A DNA stretch of 64,000 bases from Rutidosis leptorrhynchoides. Taxonomy: Eukaryota > Streptophyta > Magnoliopsida > Asterales > Asteraceae. Below the pieces are notes generated by a model. It saw only the letters and a list, made by a program, of their open reading frames with translations, did no database searches and was not told the origin of the DNA. This document shows, piece by piece, positions 46,293 through 60,561 of the stretch (position 1 is the stretch's first letter; each line of letters begins with the position of its first letter). Location of the stretch: the NCBI RefSeq assembly GCF_046630445.1, contig NC_092338.1, positions 151,142,501-151,206,500 of the forward strand, in the 5' to 3' direction. A program made the position numbers and the translations under genes.

Positions 46293-46950
46293 ATGCAGAA
46301 CTTGAATATGAGCGAGGAAGATTTCCGTGCATTCCTTGCTGCAAATATAGCCGCAGTACAGGCTGCGATGCAAAACAACAATAACTCTGAATCTAGCAAT
46401 GGGACTAATGCCACAAGAACTCGTGTAGGATGCTCCTACAAAGAATTCACTGCCTGTAAACCTCTGGAATTTGATGGAACCGAGGGTCCAATCGGATTAA
46501 AACGGTGGACTGAGAAGGTCGAATCAGTGTTTGCCATAAGTAAGTGCACTGAAGAAGACAAAGTAAAGTACGCTACGCATACCTTCACAGGTACTGCGTT
46601 AACATGGTGGAACACCTATCTCGAGCAGGAGGGACAAGATGTTACTTATACACTACTGTGGTCAGCATTCAAGCACTTGATGAACGAGCAGTACCGTCCC
46701 AGAAACGAGGTCAATAAGCTCAAAGTAGAGCTTAGAGGATTACGAACGCAAGGATTCGACATTACCACGTATGAACGACGATTCATAGAGTTGTGCCTAT
46801 TATGTCCAAGAGTGTTCGAAAATGAAGAAAAGAAGATCGATGCATTTGTTAAAGGGTTACCAGAAAGAATTCAAGAAGATGTGAGTTCAAAGGCAAGCCG
46901 TATGGCTCACAAACTAGCAAACCAGATTGAGGGAAGGATTAATGAGCAGG

Positions 46951-46951
<1 letters not shown>
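46293..46951 (+). pseudogene. Truncated Ty3 gag of element A2
   Basis: ATG at 46293 gives MQNLNMSEEDFRAFLAANIA, an Asn/Ser stretch, then the Retrotrans_gag domain: YKEFTACKPLEFDGTEGPIG, LKRWTEKVESVFAISKC, TFTGTALTWWNTYLEQEG, and YERRFIELCLLCP, FVKGLPERIQ. It breaks off after RINEQ at 46951, where LTR sequence begins. The zinc knuckle, protease and pol are absent. The insertion of G at 43528-46252 lies just upstream and does not cut this ORF. The domain matches the Tekay-type gag that belongs with element A's pol. Confidence 0.85.
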
Positions 46952-48519
<1,568 letters not shown>

Positions 48520-50633
48520 AGGGTCACAGAGCATATTTCCATATATGAATTGGACCTCGTTAGGAGCGCTTAATGAGGTATATTGTGTTCCAGATAACTG
48601 GTAAGTACCCGTGTGAAACACGGTGTGGGGTTTCCTCACTATGAAAAAACCCCAAATCAACATTTGCTATTTTTAGTAATCTAAAAACACCCAAATCAAC
48701 ATTTGCTCTCTAAATCCATAAAATTAAAATGTGGAATCAAAGCTTGTGATCTTGTGTATCAGATTCGAGTGTCTTCAAGGATCAAAACAATGTAGCTATA
48801 TCTGAATTTGGTGAATTTAAAGTGGGTTTTGGGTTAAAATGCATTTTGATAGTTTTAGGTTTAATTCTTGATCTTGAGTGTTTGTCATGATTAATTGTGG
48901 TTAGATATAGCCTCTATATGTGTTATATGGTATTATCGAGTCTTTGAATTGACCAAAACAAGCAGAAATCGATTTTTTGGTTCAAAATACCCAAAATCGA
49001 CGAACTGGTGCTGTTCTTCAGCTCCCGTGCATTTGACAACTCAACCGTATGAGTGACCACAAGTTTTACAGTTCAACCACGCGTTTGACCACGGAAGTGA
49101 GCTCAACCGCACGAGTGAGCTCAACCGCACGAGTGAGCTCAACTGCACTTGTGACCAGGCGTTTGAGAGCTCAACCATGCGGTTGAGGTGCTCACTCTTG
49201 TCAGCCAAAAGTGTGAGATTTTCAACACGCGTGCGAAGCGCTAATCGTGCCATTTTTGAGGCTCGTATGTGCGTATAATGATTCATTTTGCATGTAAAAA
49301 CAAATATAACATATGGTTATGATTAAATGATGATTTTGATATGCGTTTCGGGTCACTGGTGTGTACCAGTTGTGACGCACCTGAATAAACTTGTTCTGTG
49401 AATGGGTCAGGTGCAATCTTGACCCATGTGATATGTTTGGTTATTTTAAACTATTCTAGTGATGTAACTTGAATTGGAAAGGTATACAAAATTAGTATAT
49501 GATGTTCTCAGGTGATAAAGTGGAAGTGAAGTCTCGGTAATATTAGACCACTGAGTTTGCGGGTAGTCGGTGAGTGGGACTATCCTTATGGATGTTGGTA
49601 TTTAGTAACAAGTGTAGTTACAACTAGCCATTATGCTTAGTTAAAATCATGATAATCTATGTATGCATGTTGATTACTGTTGTAATGATAAGTAGTAGGT
49701 TATACTACTGTTATCAGGTTTCCCGATTAGATTGAATCAGTAGAATGCCTGATTAGATTGTCCTGTGGTTATTAGTAATGTTACCTACGGTGAGGTTGTA
49801 GGTGGTTTATGTGCACATGGGAGAACTGTTCATGTATAGAAGGGACATAAGAGGTCAATCGTCTATAGAAGGGTTGGGCTATTTGATTATTGGAATGGCA
49901 GTATATTACATTTGACGTATGTATACGTCAGGAGAGCTATACTGTGTGACAATAACGAGAGCTATCGGTAGAAATCTAGCTTGATCATCTAGTAGTTGTA
50001 GACCTGACAGGGTCAACGATCCTCTTGTGATTATAGTTGTTAGTGCTATGTATAGCCATTAGTGTTATGAGAGTGAATAGCTGTGTAGAGCTATTGATAC
50101 CATTAGTTAATAGTTATGTAGAGCTATTGATACATTTATTGTATAGCTGTGTAAGGCTATGTTAGTCAAGTCCCTTTGGTGCCTTTAGTAAATAGTTAGT
50201 TGATGCTATAGCTGCTCTGTTAGTTAAATCACTGCCTAGCTCGGTATGATATAGCTGTGTAACGCTATATTATGTGCTAGCTGTATAACGCTATGTCCTT
50301 ATGCCCGTGACCAGATGCATGATCCCCAAAATTTAGGCTTGATACTTTATATTAATATCTGTTGGAATATCTCATTCACTTAGGGTTGTGTTAATCTCCC
50401 ACATTTTCTCCCCTACAGGTTATATTGTTTTGCATGCTAGGGACTGTAGAAGTTAGTTATGCTTTGGTTGTGTTTGACACACTGTAGAACTCTGATGTTT
50501 GCTATAACTATGTATAACTGCTTTAAAAAGTAACACCAATTGAACTGTAATGTACAGTAATATATATATGTTTATAACTATGGTTTGATAAAATGATATT
50601 CCGCTGTGTATTTAAAAAAAGTACGGTGTTACA
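48520..50633 (+). repeat. Element F 5' LTR, second part
   Basis: Continues from the AGGGT duplication to GGTGTTACA at 50633. With 38112-38239 the original LTR is about 2.24 kb. It has a triple GAGCTCAACCGCACGAGT-type repeat (49095-49150) and a degenerate array of GCTGTGTAGAGCTAT units (about 50055-50290). Confidence 0.7.
50055..50290 (+). repeat. Degenerate tandem array of TAGCTGTGTAGAGCTAT units
   Basis: Around ten variants of the core, each containing AGCTGTGTA or GTAACGCTAT, each weakly palindromic, inside the F LTR. Confidence 0.65.
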
Positions 50634-50655
50634 ATTTTGTATTAGAGCATAGGTT
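50634..50655 (+). promoter_or_regulatory. Primer binding site of element F
   Basis: TTTTGTATTAGAGCATAGG follows the LTR; it matches the TTTGGTATCAGAGCATAGG initiator tRNA-Met site with changes. Confidence 0.6.
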
Positions 50656-50823
50656 TGGTAGCATGTACATTGTGATGAATGTCATGTTGCCAAATCTTGA
50701 TTGGATTTGTGTCAAACATACTAGTGGGGGAAGGAAAAGTGAATGTAGGTGGTATACGTGTTAGTTACTAGGTACTAACCAATTATCCACTAAGCTTTTA
50801 TGAGATATTGTGATAAGACAGGT

Positions 50824-51250
50824 ATGGCTGATCAACCTCGAGATGTCGATACCCCTTGGCCCCCAGGATAATAAGAGCTTCCTCAGAGGATCTTAGTGCA
50901 GAAGATGATTTACAAAAGTATAATTTTCAGTTACAAAGTCAATTGAAAAAGAAATGAGTGATAGAATACGAGAGTTGGAACAACAAAAGTCGCAAACAGT
51001 TAATACTACCATTTTTCCATTCACAACTATTCCATCTGCACCTCCGGGTTTTACAGCATCGCAAAAAGCGTTTGTGCCTATTAGAGGCACAATACCACAA
51101 CAACCGCAATCACAATCACAAATTCCACTCCAATTTAATTATAAAAATCCATACCAGATGTTGTATCCGTATCAAATGTTTCAACAATCCTCAATTGAAA
51201 CCAAGAAGAAGTGTACATTTAAACATTTCTTAAACTGTAGTCATCCTACG
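50824..51250 (+). pseudogene. Gag N-terminus of element F, frameshifted and cut by element D
   Basis: ATG at 50824 reads MADQPRDVDTPWPPG then stops; the next frame reads RASSEDLSAEDDLQKYNFQL; the third, from about 50945, reads EMSDRIRELEQQKSQ, APPGFTASQKAF, a Gln/Pro-rich tract and KKKCTFKHFLNCSHPT. The last string matches the opening of the Ty3 gag core (family: C.YK.FL.CKP..F.G). At 51251 minus-strand LTR sequence begins, so D interrupted gag. Two frame changes mean F was already damaged or decayed afterwards. Confidence 0.7.
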
Positions 51251-52609
51251 TGATATGCGTAAAACACACATAATCTTATTGTAATATGATTACGAATTCG
51301 TTCACAGGGAGAAGCGTTTAAGATTTAAACAACTAATAATTATTCTAAGAATTGGGGGTTTTTGATTTGAATTTAGGTAAATCAAAATAGTAGCAAAAGA
51401 AAATTAACGAATAAACCAGATAAGGTGAAGTAGTGTCCACTTTAATGCTCAACAAATGACTAGAATTGTTCTTTTATTAAATCATTTATTAAAGGTCTAG
51501 GTAATTAGTTCATATCGGTCTCACGAAATAAATGAACTAAAGGCATAATGAATTCAATTTACTCACATAAATTATCATTCAGAGGTCCAATTTACCATGT
51601 AAAATTAATATAGACTTTCTCTTGGTTAAACTCAGGTGAAACCTAGGCTAATGGGATCACTCAGAAAAGCCTATACGATTGTGTTATCACAATATCAATT
51701 TAATTACCAATTGTACTCACATACAATTATCTAGATCCAAAAGATGAAGTACAAGCATATGAATATTGATAAACTCACATGAATCATATTCAATAACCTG
51801 TATAATCAAATAAACGATATATAGATGAACATAACAATGGATCTTTTAAGAAAGCACAATTAATTAAACATAAACCTTAATAAATCACAAGATAGAACAA
51901 TCCCAATTCATAAGTCTTACATCAAAGTGAACACAATAAATGTTTAGCCTAGCATGGCAAAAGAAAGAACAATTAAACAATTGGAACAAATAGTGTTCAT
52001 TATAAAATCACTAAAATAATGAAGAACTAGGGTACCAATGATTAATGATTGATCTAATTTTCAACCTTGATGTTATGATCTTCATAATTAGTGAAGAGTG
52101 GCTTAAAAACCTTCAAAAACGACCCTTCTAGCCTCTGGATTCATCAAACAATCGATACCCCTAAAGTTGGGGTTAAATGGGGTATTTATAAGGCTGAATT
52201 TCGGAATGCAGACAGACCCCGCATTGCGGTCGCTATTCGGCTATCACAGGTCGCGATTCGATTACGGTCGCGATTCTATTACGACTGCGATCCCGCTATT
52301 ACGGCAGCGATTGACGCTGTTTCAAAAAATGTTGATTTCTGTTAATGTATCACGGCCGGGATCCACTCTATTGCGGCCGAGATCAACTCCAGACTCAGTA
52401 AAACTTCATTTTCTCACGTCCAATCATACTTTAAGCTCAAATATCACCAATACTTAGCAATAAACAATCAAAACATTAACCCGAAGACCTCTGGAGCTAT
52501 ATTCATCATTTTATCTCAATTAATCACCAAAGTCATCACATTTCTTCAAATAAACAACAATAAAGAACTAATATCGCGATGTAAAATATGTATAATTTGA
52601 GCGATATCA
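51251..52609 (-). repeat. LTR of element D (minus strand), 1359 bp
   Basis: Starts TGATATGCG and ends GCGATATCA, an inverted terminal match. On its right, minus-strand AAGTGTGGGGGATT is the polypurine tract, so this is a 3' LTR. A minus-strand TATAAATA (about 52181-52188) lies downstream of several ATCGCGACC / ATCGCAGTC words. It interrupts F's gag at 51250. Confidence 0.72.
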
Positions 52610-53400
52610 AATCCCCCACACTTGAACCTTGCTTGTCCTCAAGCAAGTCTATCTTCAAATAAAATCAACTAATATAGGAGTACACACACTTGGACAAGTC
52701 TTCAAGAATTAAGAAATCAAGACATACCGATATCAATCTTTAGAAGCAATAATTCTATACCGCGTAGTCTTCAACATAGCAAGCACAAGGATCAAGACTT
52801 CAACAAAACCATCAAATTAACCACATTTCAAACCTAAATCTACCCATCACAACCATTCCCCCGGTCAAATTCAACTCCATCTTCGCAAAGGTCACCAAAA
52901 CATCAATTATCAAATATAAAATGTCATAAACTCAAACTTTTGACCTCCTTGACTTTGACCAATTACGTAGGATTCACGGGATAGCCATCAACTCACCAAA
53001 ATCAACTCAAAATATCAACAAGATATATATTATAAGCTCAAATCACCATGAAAATCATAAGGTAAACCCCAAAATGAACAAGGGCTATAAATATCACAAA
53101 ATTTACCGTTCACCAAGGAAACTATCGTGCACAAAAAACATGCCTTCAAAAAGTATGCTCCTCTCATCAACCCGCTATGACTATCCCTCTTTCACCTCCA
53201 TGCCCCCAAAATACCAATTAATTTGTCAATTCCAACTATAAACCGTCAATTTCAGAATTTGGGTTAAGGTGGGTGTGCCAAAGGAGAATGTAAGTACTCA
53301 GCAGTAAAGTCAGACAATAGGTCAATCTAGTTCCAAGTCAATAGAGTCTCTTGGAATAAGATGAAAGAAAACAGACTCATGGCATATCTAAGTCGAAATC
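52610..53400 (-). mobile_element. Element D interior, 3' non-coding end
   Basis: Immediately inside the LTR is the minus-strand string GCTTGAGGACAAGCAAGG, a stretch typical of the 3' end of some plant Ty3 elements. No ORF. It ends where LTR E begins. Confidence 0.55.
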
Positions 53401-55189
53401 TGATGTGTTTTCTAGGGTGTAAGAAACGGTTATCAGTTTTATATTATTTACTACAGGAAATTACCTAAAATTAAACTAAAACACACTAGGCAAGTATACC
53501 TATCTTATAGTAATATAGCTAAGGTAAAGTCCGGGAGGTCGATCCATGGACACTTTTATTAGGTGCTTTACTAGGTTATCTAGTTAAATTAAGTAACTAA
53601 GTTAGATTTAGTAATATATAGTAATTTTAGTAACTTTGGGGGATTTACCGTTTAACGACCGGTTTGTCTTTTTGGCTTTTCTTTTTAATATTAACAACAA
53701 GACAGTAAAATTAAACTAAATTATAGCAATAAAGTAAATAAAAATTACTGTGGTAAATAAAAGTAACTTTAACTAAACGAGATGAAAATACAATAAAAAG
53801 AGTATTATGCTTATTTAACTTTCGTAGTTACGATGTTTGACTTTTACTTTTTTTTAATCTGGGTAAATTTTATTTGCACCCGTAGAATATTTAATATGTC
53901 CACCTGGAGTTGTCCAGCGCAGTCCTATAATTACAAGCATCAAATGCGAGTGTCCTCATGATTCTATCTTGTAACCACAGTCAAATATTCTAACTAATTA
54001 CTATCTAGATGGTTTGACGCGGTTGTCACGTATGTCAATAATTACACCAGTTGTCACTGAATGTAACCCACCTTAATTTTAATTAGTCTTTTAATCATTA
54101 ATCCATTCACGTGTCCGTTTCAATGAATAATTTACCATATATGTAAATAACCCGTCTTCCTTGTCCGGTCAAAGTATGTGATTATTTATACATATAGTAA
54201 ATTATAAATAGTGGTAATTTAACAAGTTGTCACTTAATTATTTTACCATACCCATTAATAGTTAAAACCCCAATCTTCCTTAAGGTCGTTCTTTATCTAA
54301 ATATTAATCGTTGTACAAATTAAATCTACCCATTTTCTATTTTTAGTCAAACATAATAACTACTTGGGTTAAATAAGCATAATAACAAATTAGCTACTAA
54401 ACATGGTAGAAAAATAAATAACACTTACAGAAAAGTTCTTAGCTTCCATTAATTCAACGCGGTAGAAAACTTCAAATTCAACACCCGTACAAATTGATAT
54501 TACAGTACCCAAACTACTAATTTAATACAAATTGAAAATAGAATTTGAAACTGAAAACTTAAAGTACTCCGTAAATTCCCCGTCTCCTCTCTCTGAGCTC
54601 CCCTCTCGACTCCTTTGTCTCCCATATTAATACTCCGTAAATTTGTTCAACTAGACCCACACTTCCTTAATATCTGCCAACTTGATTTCAACTTTCCCAT
54701 TGTTTAATCAAAAGTAGTAGTCAAAAGCTATCTTCATATGATTCTTAAAAGTAGACATCATTTTCCACTTGTTTGCCACTTTCCCTTATTTTAATCCATT
54801 ATGAATGATATATATATATCCTCTCAAAAGTAGACATCATTTTCCACTTGTTTGCCACTTTCCTTGAATTATTTGTTGTATTATTATTAATTTATTCGTT
54901 CACTAATTCGATGGCTTGCTGGGTCTTGTTTTAGAGCTGTAAATCCTTGTACTCTTCACTTCTTAGCTTGGACGTTTTCATTTGAGCATTAAGGTCTTGT
55001 ACCTCTTGGAGTATCACTTGTACGTTAAGCGTTTTTGACTATTTTGGCCTTTAATCTTCATTTTCGAATTCCGTCTTCACTTTTATTTATTTATACAATT
55101 ACAATGGAAATATAATACAATTACATATGAAAATTTATTATTTAGGAGAGATATTGCGTTTAAATATGTGTTCATTTTGCGCAATATCA
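53401..55189 (-). repeat. LTR of element E (minus strand), ~1.79 kb
   Basis: Starts TGATGTGTTTTC and ends GCGCAATATCA; polypurine tract AAGTGTGGGGATT on its right. It is related to D's LTR at both ends but otherwise different. It contains an imperfect direct repeat at 54740-54865 (GTAGACATCATTTTCCACTT twice). Confidence 0.62.
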
Positions 55190-55650
55190 AAATCCCCACA
55201 CTTGAACATTGCTTTCCCTCAAGCAATTACTGAACTAATAATAGTATAATACTCCGAAATAATAGGAAATCACACTTCACACAATTTATTCTTTTATTTT
55301 TCACTCTATTTCACACTATATACAATGATGATGGTTTCTTTTTCAAGTCACGATACAAATTCCGTCAATTCAATTCATAACAACGAACAAGTTCCAAGTT
55401 AATGAAACTTAAGGGTCGTAATTAAAGTCCTACGTGACTTAGAAAAAATTTGGATCCTTAGGGAAAATAGGAACCTGATGAAAACGTTTTGTGTTTTTGA
55501 AAATGCATGCTAGTTTTTATACTAGAAACGTTTTTCAGATTAACCCATCACCGGTGTAAGTTTTCATAAACATTTTTGTGGGTTGTGGGTTTCGTATTTT
55601 CTTTTGATTTTAAGCTAAAAACTTTTGGTTTTGTGTACCCACTTGCTATC
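55190..55650 (-). mobile_element. Element E interior, 3' non-coding end
   Basis: Starts with minus-strand GCTTGAGGGAAAGCAATG next to the LTR, like D's interior. It is cut at 55650 by element B; CTATC (55646-55650) is the presumed target site. Confidence 0.55.
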
Positions 55651-57456
55651 TGTGACGATCGCTCCAAATCCATATGGACGAACACGTCATTCATTGATTT
55701 CATTGCGAGGTATTTAACCTCTATATGATACGTTTTGTAAACATTGCATTCTTTTCAAAAGGTACACAATAAATGAATATCAATTTCTAAGGTTTTCAAC
55801 GTTTGATGATTTCTACATATAGATAATCACCATAAATAATAGTTTACCATAATACATCCGTTGATAATGAAGTCAAAATAAGATACACGGTGATGATTTT
55901 GTGTATGCAAAGTTTTCATGAATAAAGCATGTATGACTCCATGCACATAGCTTGTATCACATATAAGCAAACAGCGGAAGACTTCTAGAAACCTGAGAAT
56001 AAACATGCTTAAAAGTGTCAACATAAAGGTTGGTGAGTTCATAGTTTTAATGTTGCGCATAATCTGTATATAAAGGTGAATCACAAGTTTTCAGTTGTTT
56101 CATCCAGAAACGTTTATCAAAATATTCTACGAAATTGAGCACCCTGGTAACTAAACTTAACGTATATATATTTTATACCCTTTGTATAATCATCTTAATA
56201 ATACACGCAAACCAATGTGTACGCTTCTCAAATAGCATACGCCCGTTAAAAGGCTAGTGCTCTAGCTCGGACGGGGATATCAAGCCCTATGGATCCATAT
56301 ACAACTACTCGCGCCCACCAGTTCTTATAACTGGCAGTTACTAGTTACCAAAGCTAAGGGATTTTCGGTTCAAACTCAGTGTAGAATTTAGTATGTACTT
56401 GTATCCATTGCGTTTAAAATAAAGTGCATGTATTCTCAGCCCAAAAATATATATTGCAAAAGCAATTAAAAAGGGATCAATGAAACTCACGCATATAAAT
56501 ATTGTAAAACAGTTAATAAAGCATTTGCATGTATTCTCAGCCCAAAACTGTAATGAGTAAAAAGGGAGCAAATGAAACTCACCTTAGCAGCACATAAGGT
56601 CATTCATCAAAAAGTGACCGTAACTCGGAATGCAAGATTAACCGTAGATCTCAACCTAGAGAACATATGTTGGTCAATACATGTCTAATAAACTAGGTTG
56701 GGTTATAGTGTATCACAATCCTAATGCTCGAGATCGACATACAAAAGTTATCCAAAGTCATTTCAAAAAGTCAATTTTGACAATTGTTCAACAAAACGAG
56801 ACGTGCCTTATATAAGGATTCATTTACTTGGCTAGTAGTATTTTATCAATCTCATAAACAGATTGTTTAAATATTAATTGCAGATTCAAAAGCAATTCCA
56901 ATTAACGTCAATTATAATTCAGTTGACCATATCTTTTGATTCGTTCATCGAAATTACGCGATTTCTAAATGAAAAGTTATTGATTTTTCGCCAGCTTTCC
57001 GAAAACATGTATATCATATACCTTTTACCAGTAATATATGTATTTAATTCGTGATTCATTATAAACTGTTTAACGACGAAATTTAGCATACAAGCATGTA
57101 TAAATATATACTCGAGCACTAGACATGTATACAATATTAATATATAAAAGATAAGATATGAATGCTCACATATCAATATTGAGATTCAATATTGCAGGAA
57201 AGTACGTAGACGCAACAGAGATGATAAATACTAGGTTTGACTTGCGAACAATACCCATGAACATTACCCATAACCTCCATAGCTATAACCCATAATTTCC
57301 TTAGTTCTATCCCGTTTGAAGCTTGTTTTGAAAGTGACACGCTCATGACCTCGTCGCAATATTTTATGTATAATATTAAAAAAATATTAAGATTAATAAT
57401 AATAATAATCTTAATAATATAATAATAATAATAATAATAATAATTATTATTATTAT

Positions 57457-57507
<51 letters not shown>

Positions 57508-58203
57508 TATAATAAATAAATACTTAGGGAGTAATATAAGTGTAAAAAAACTCGAGCAGAAACCTGGTATTTATAGCCATAATTCCTGATTCTGATGCCC
57601 ATGCGATCGCATGGGTTTTATGCCTATTTCTCATGCGATCGTATGGCCGTCAGATCCAGCTCACATATTTTTTGTTTTCTTGTTTGTCGACATAATTAAA
57701 TATAATATATATAATATATATAATTTAAATAATTAATTATATATTATATTAAATTCATGTGCATAGTTGACTTGTAATTTTCGTTCCGATGACTCGTACG
57801 TTGTCACTCGACTTATGTCCCAGTTCCGGTTTCTCGAACGCATTTTCGTACGCTTAGAAAACTCGCAATTTACGTTTTGTGACTCGTACCTTTGTCAAAA
57901 TATAGTCTTAAATTATCAATAAACTATATCATTCTAAGTGTATCTTAAACTTTCGAGTGTTTTGGTCATTTACTTTTATAAATCATTGTCTCGCTATTTG
58001 TTGATATATATATAATAACAAATCGTTTTATGACCAAGTTAATATATATTTTCAACATTCATAAACACGTTTTAAATATACGTCGCAAGTTATTCATACA
58101 ATTAATATTCCAACTTATCATATATATTCAAATAAATATTTAAACCAATAAGTTTAATGTACGGTATTAAACAATTAATACATTGTTACGTTTTCAAGTT
58201 ATA

Positions 58204-58257
<54 letters not shown>

Positions 58258-58421
58258 CTATATACATATAATTGTTCGTGAATCATCGAGAACAACCGAA
58301 AGGTATTTGAATAGTTCAAAAATTTTGAGATTCAGTTTTACAGACTTTGCTTATCGTGTCGGAAATGTTAATCATACAAAGATTAAGTTTAAATTTGGTC
58401 AGAAATTTTCGGGTCATCACA
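55651..58421 (-). repeat. 3' LTR of element B (2771 bp)
   Basis: TGTGACGATC...GGGTCATCACA. It includes an AAT/ATT tract (57395-57506), a TA run (58207-58251) and, on the minus strand, a TATAAATA at 57568-57575. Confidence 0.88.
57598..57646 (-). promoter_or_regulatory. Paired GCGATCGC palindromes upstream of the B LTR TATA box
   Basis: CCCATGCGATCGCATGGG (57598-57615) is a perfect 18-bp palindrome; CATGCGATCGTATGG (57632-57646) is a near copy. On the minus strand both are upstream of TATAAATA (57568-57575), by 22 and 56 bp. The placement suggests a protein-binding site in U3; binding is not shown. Confidence 0.55.
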
Positions 58422-58440
58422 GTACCTACCCGTTAAAGAA
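58422..58440 (-). promoter_or_regulatory. Polypurine-tract region of element B
   Basis: Minus-strand TTCTTTAACGGGTAGGTAC sits directly before the 3' LTR. It contains the 16-mer shared with the element's interior and with A2. Confidence 0.6.
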
Positions 58441-58856
58441 ATTTCGTCCCGAAATTTGAGTGAGGTCGTCATGACTAACAATAAAAATGTTTTCATGCCG
58501 TATATGTGTTGATAAATAGAGTTTTATCACCGTTAAATAATATGGATAAAACAATCCGATTATTCGAAGCGTATGAGAGAAGTTATCGTAAAAGAGTGAA
58601 ATGAAGAATAGAGAATCGTCTTAACTCTTGACGTATTAACGATTGATTTCTGTAATTTAAGGAATTGAAAATCTTCATAATCTAAATAAGATTTGATTCT
58701 TCAGAATTTAAGGAAATTAAGATTTCTTTTGATTAAATGCGTAATTTGCCTCGATTGCTATGTTTGATATTTCGCTATAAATTGACCTCTTCCGTTTCAT
58801 TATTTTCATCACTCTTACATCTTCTTCCTCATTTTCTATTTTTAAAAGATTGTGAA

Positions 58857-59036
58857 AAATTCTTCATCCAGTTCTGATTCTTGATATACTCCTAACTTTC
58901 ATATCTGTCATTCTTCTTTTTCATCCACCACCGGAGGAATCTGCTTACTTCTACTTTGCCCTTGGGGTTATAGTGCTTTTAATTCTCCCGTGTCTTTATG
59001 TTGCGATAAACATTGATATACACGGTTTATAATTTA
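58857..59036 (+). other. Short + strand open frame with a membrane-helix-like segment, antisense to B
   Basis: Between two stops the + strand reads about 58 codons with no ATG, including ESAYFYFALGVIVLLILPCL, a plausible transmembrane helix. It could be a captured exon or chance; the homologous part of C is not in the window. Confidence 0.2.
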
Positions 59037-59639
59037 TGTGTTTTTATCGGGCTTTATATTCTCCGTTATATTTCGAAGCTTCATGCTTTCGTTCTATCTT
59101 CCCGCCTTCAAGTCAAGCGAATAATGGTCCAGAATTCGTAGGTATGGATTTGAAATGAACATAGTTAATGTTCTAAGAAGAAAATTGTAATGGCACGATC
59201 TTGATTTGTCAAATTACCAGAATATCCGGAAAAGACCGAATCATCAAGAAATATATTTTCTTGATATATTTAGAGCTTATATAGAATGAAAGAGTTATGT
59301 AACATGGTTCATGATAAGGGTGTGATCTGTGAACCATCATCACGTTTCATTAGAAACTCAGCATGACTTACTGTAATATAATCACGTTGATCAAGTGTCA
59401 TTATATTATACTAACTCATGTTTCAGTTCCCAACACCTCTTAAAAAATATTCATATTTTAAACTCGAAGGTTTCAGAATTTAGAAACTAAAATAGTTTCT
59501 TTTATGATGTTACACAGATATCGCAAGGAGAAAATTGATTTCCGATAAGAATGATTATGGAATTATCTCCAGAAATATGGAGGATATTTATAATGAAAGA
59601 TACGATGATATCTTAGAATTTCTAATATCAGAGGATGAT

Positions 59640-59900
59640 GAAGAATATTGTCTGCAAGGGTTTAGATTCGGAAGCAAGGTATTCGTTAATGGCTTCAGCA
59701 GATACTGGATAATTTGGATTCTTTGAAGGCAGGTTTAGTCTTTATGATTTATCCACAGCCTCCTTCATACTTTGCTCAATCCGTTTTCCAGTTCCAAACC
59801 TTCTCTTTTTTCTCAGCTTTACCACCATACTATTCTTTATCATCAAACTTTTGACTGTTAAGGTCGTTTACAGTTTTTGCTGCTTCATCAGCATTGTTCC
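59640..59900 (-). pseudogene. Captured poly(A)-binding protein (PABP) fragment inside element B
   Basis: The minus strand reads NNADEAAKTVNDLNSQKFDD followed by KE, a stop and YGGKAEKKEK; then, in another frame, GKRIEQSMKEAVDKS, a stop, LNLPSKNPN and AINEYLASE. This follows the end of RRM3, linker and start of RRM4 of plant PABPs, as in element C. B has TAA where C has CAA after DKS, and C has a stop where B has CAA after RIE, so the two copies decayed independently from one captured sequence. It lies in sense relative to the element. Confidence 0.62.
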
Positions 59901-60239
59901 AAATTTCAGAGAACTAGTTCATAGTTTGGGATGTTTTTCAGAAACTTCACATTCAAAGTATGTAAGTCTAGAAGATAGATGTTATCTATATATAGCTACT
60001 GTCGTAGAAAATGCTGCGAGATTCAAAATACTGATTGCTAATTCCCGGTAGTTGGTATGGCAATTACTGTTACAATATGTGGATGAGTACCTGATAGGGT
60101 TTCAATGAGTATAAGGATTTTTCAGAAGGTCAAGGATCAATGAAGTTGTTGGTAAATTTACTGCTAATGTGTGGAACATAAAAGGTTCCCCGGTAACAAG
60201 AACGTATATGTCAAGGTTACAATAAGGTTAATCTGAAAA

Positions 60240-60330
60240 GTCGAAATTGACTGGTTGGAAGTGGGGTAAAACTGGATACTTTGAAAAGGGATTGCAAGAT
60301 TATTTTCGATAAAAACAACGCTAAAGAATT
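60240..60330 (+). pseudogene. CCHC zinc-knuckle remnant, antisense to element B
   Basis: The + strand reads GWKWGKTGY then, one base shifted, LKRDCKIIF and NNAKE. It aligns with the C copy at 5535-5640. Confidence 0.35.
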
Positions 60331-60561
60331 TTGCACAGTTTTGAAGTCAAAGTATATCTTTGAAAGATGTAGAGATCTAAGAATGATGTCACCGGTTCAG
60401 AGTTATGACTTGGATTCTGATCCGTCAATATCAGAATATGTAATTGAATTTGTATGAAAACGATTGTATATCGTTATGAGTATTGTTAATAATTTTTGAA
60501 TCAAAGTTGAAGAATGTACAGTGTAACATATTAATTGCGAACTTAAATATTTCCCGGGTAT

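Noticed and set aside
55827-57176. Repeated 76-85 codon ORFs present in both B LTRs
   Set aside because: They recur only because the LTRs are duplicates; composition is LTR-like and no domain is visible.
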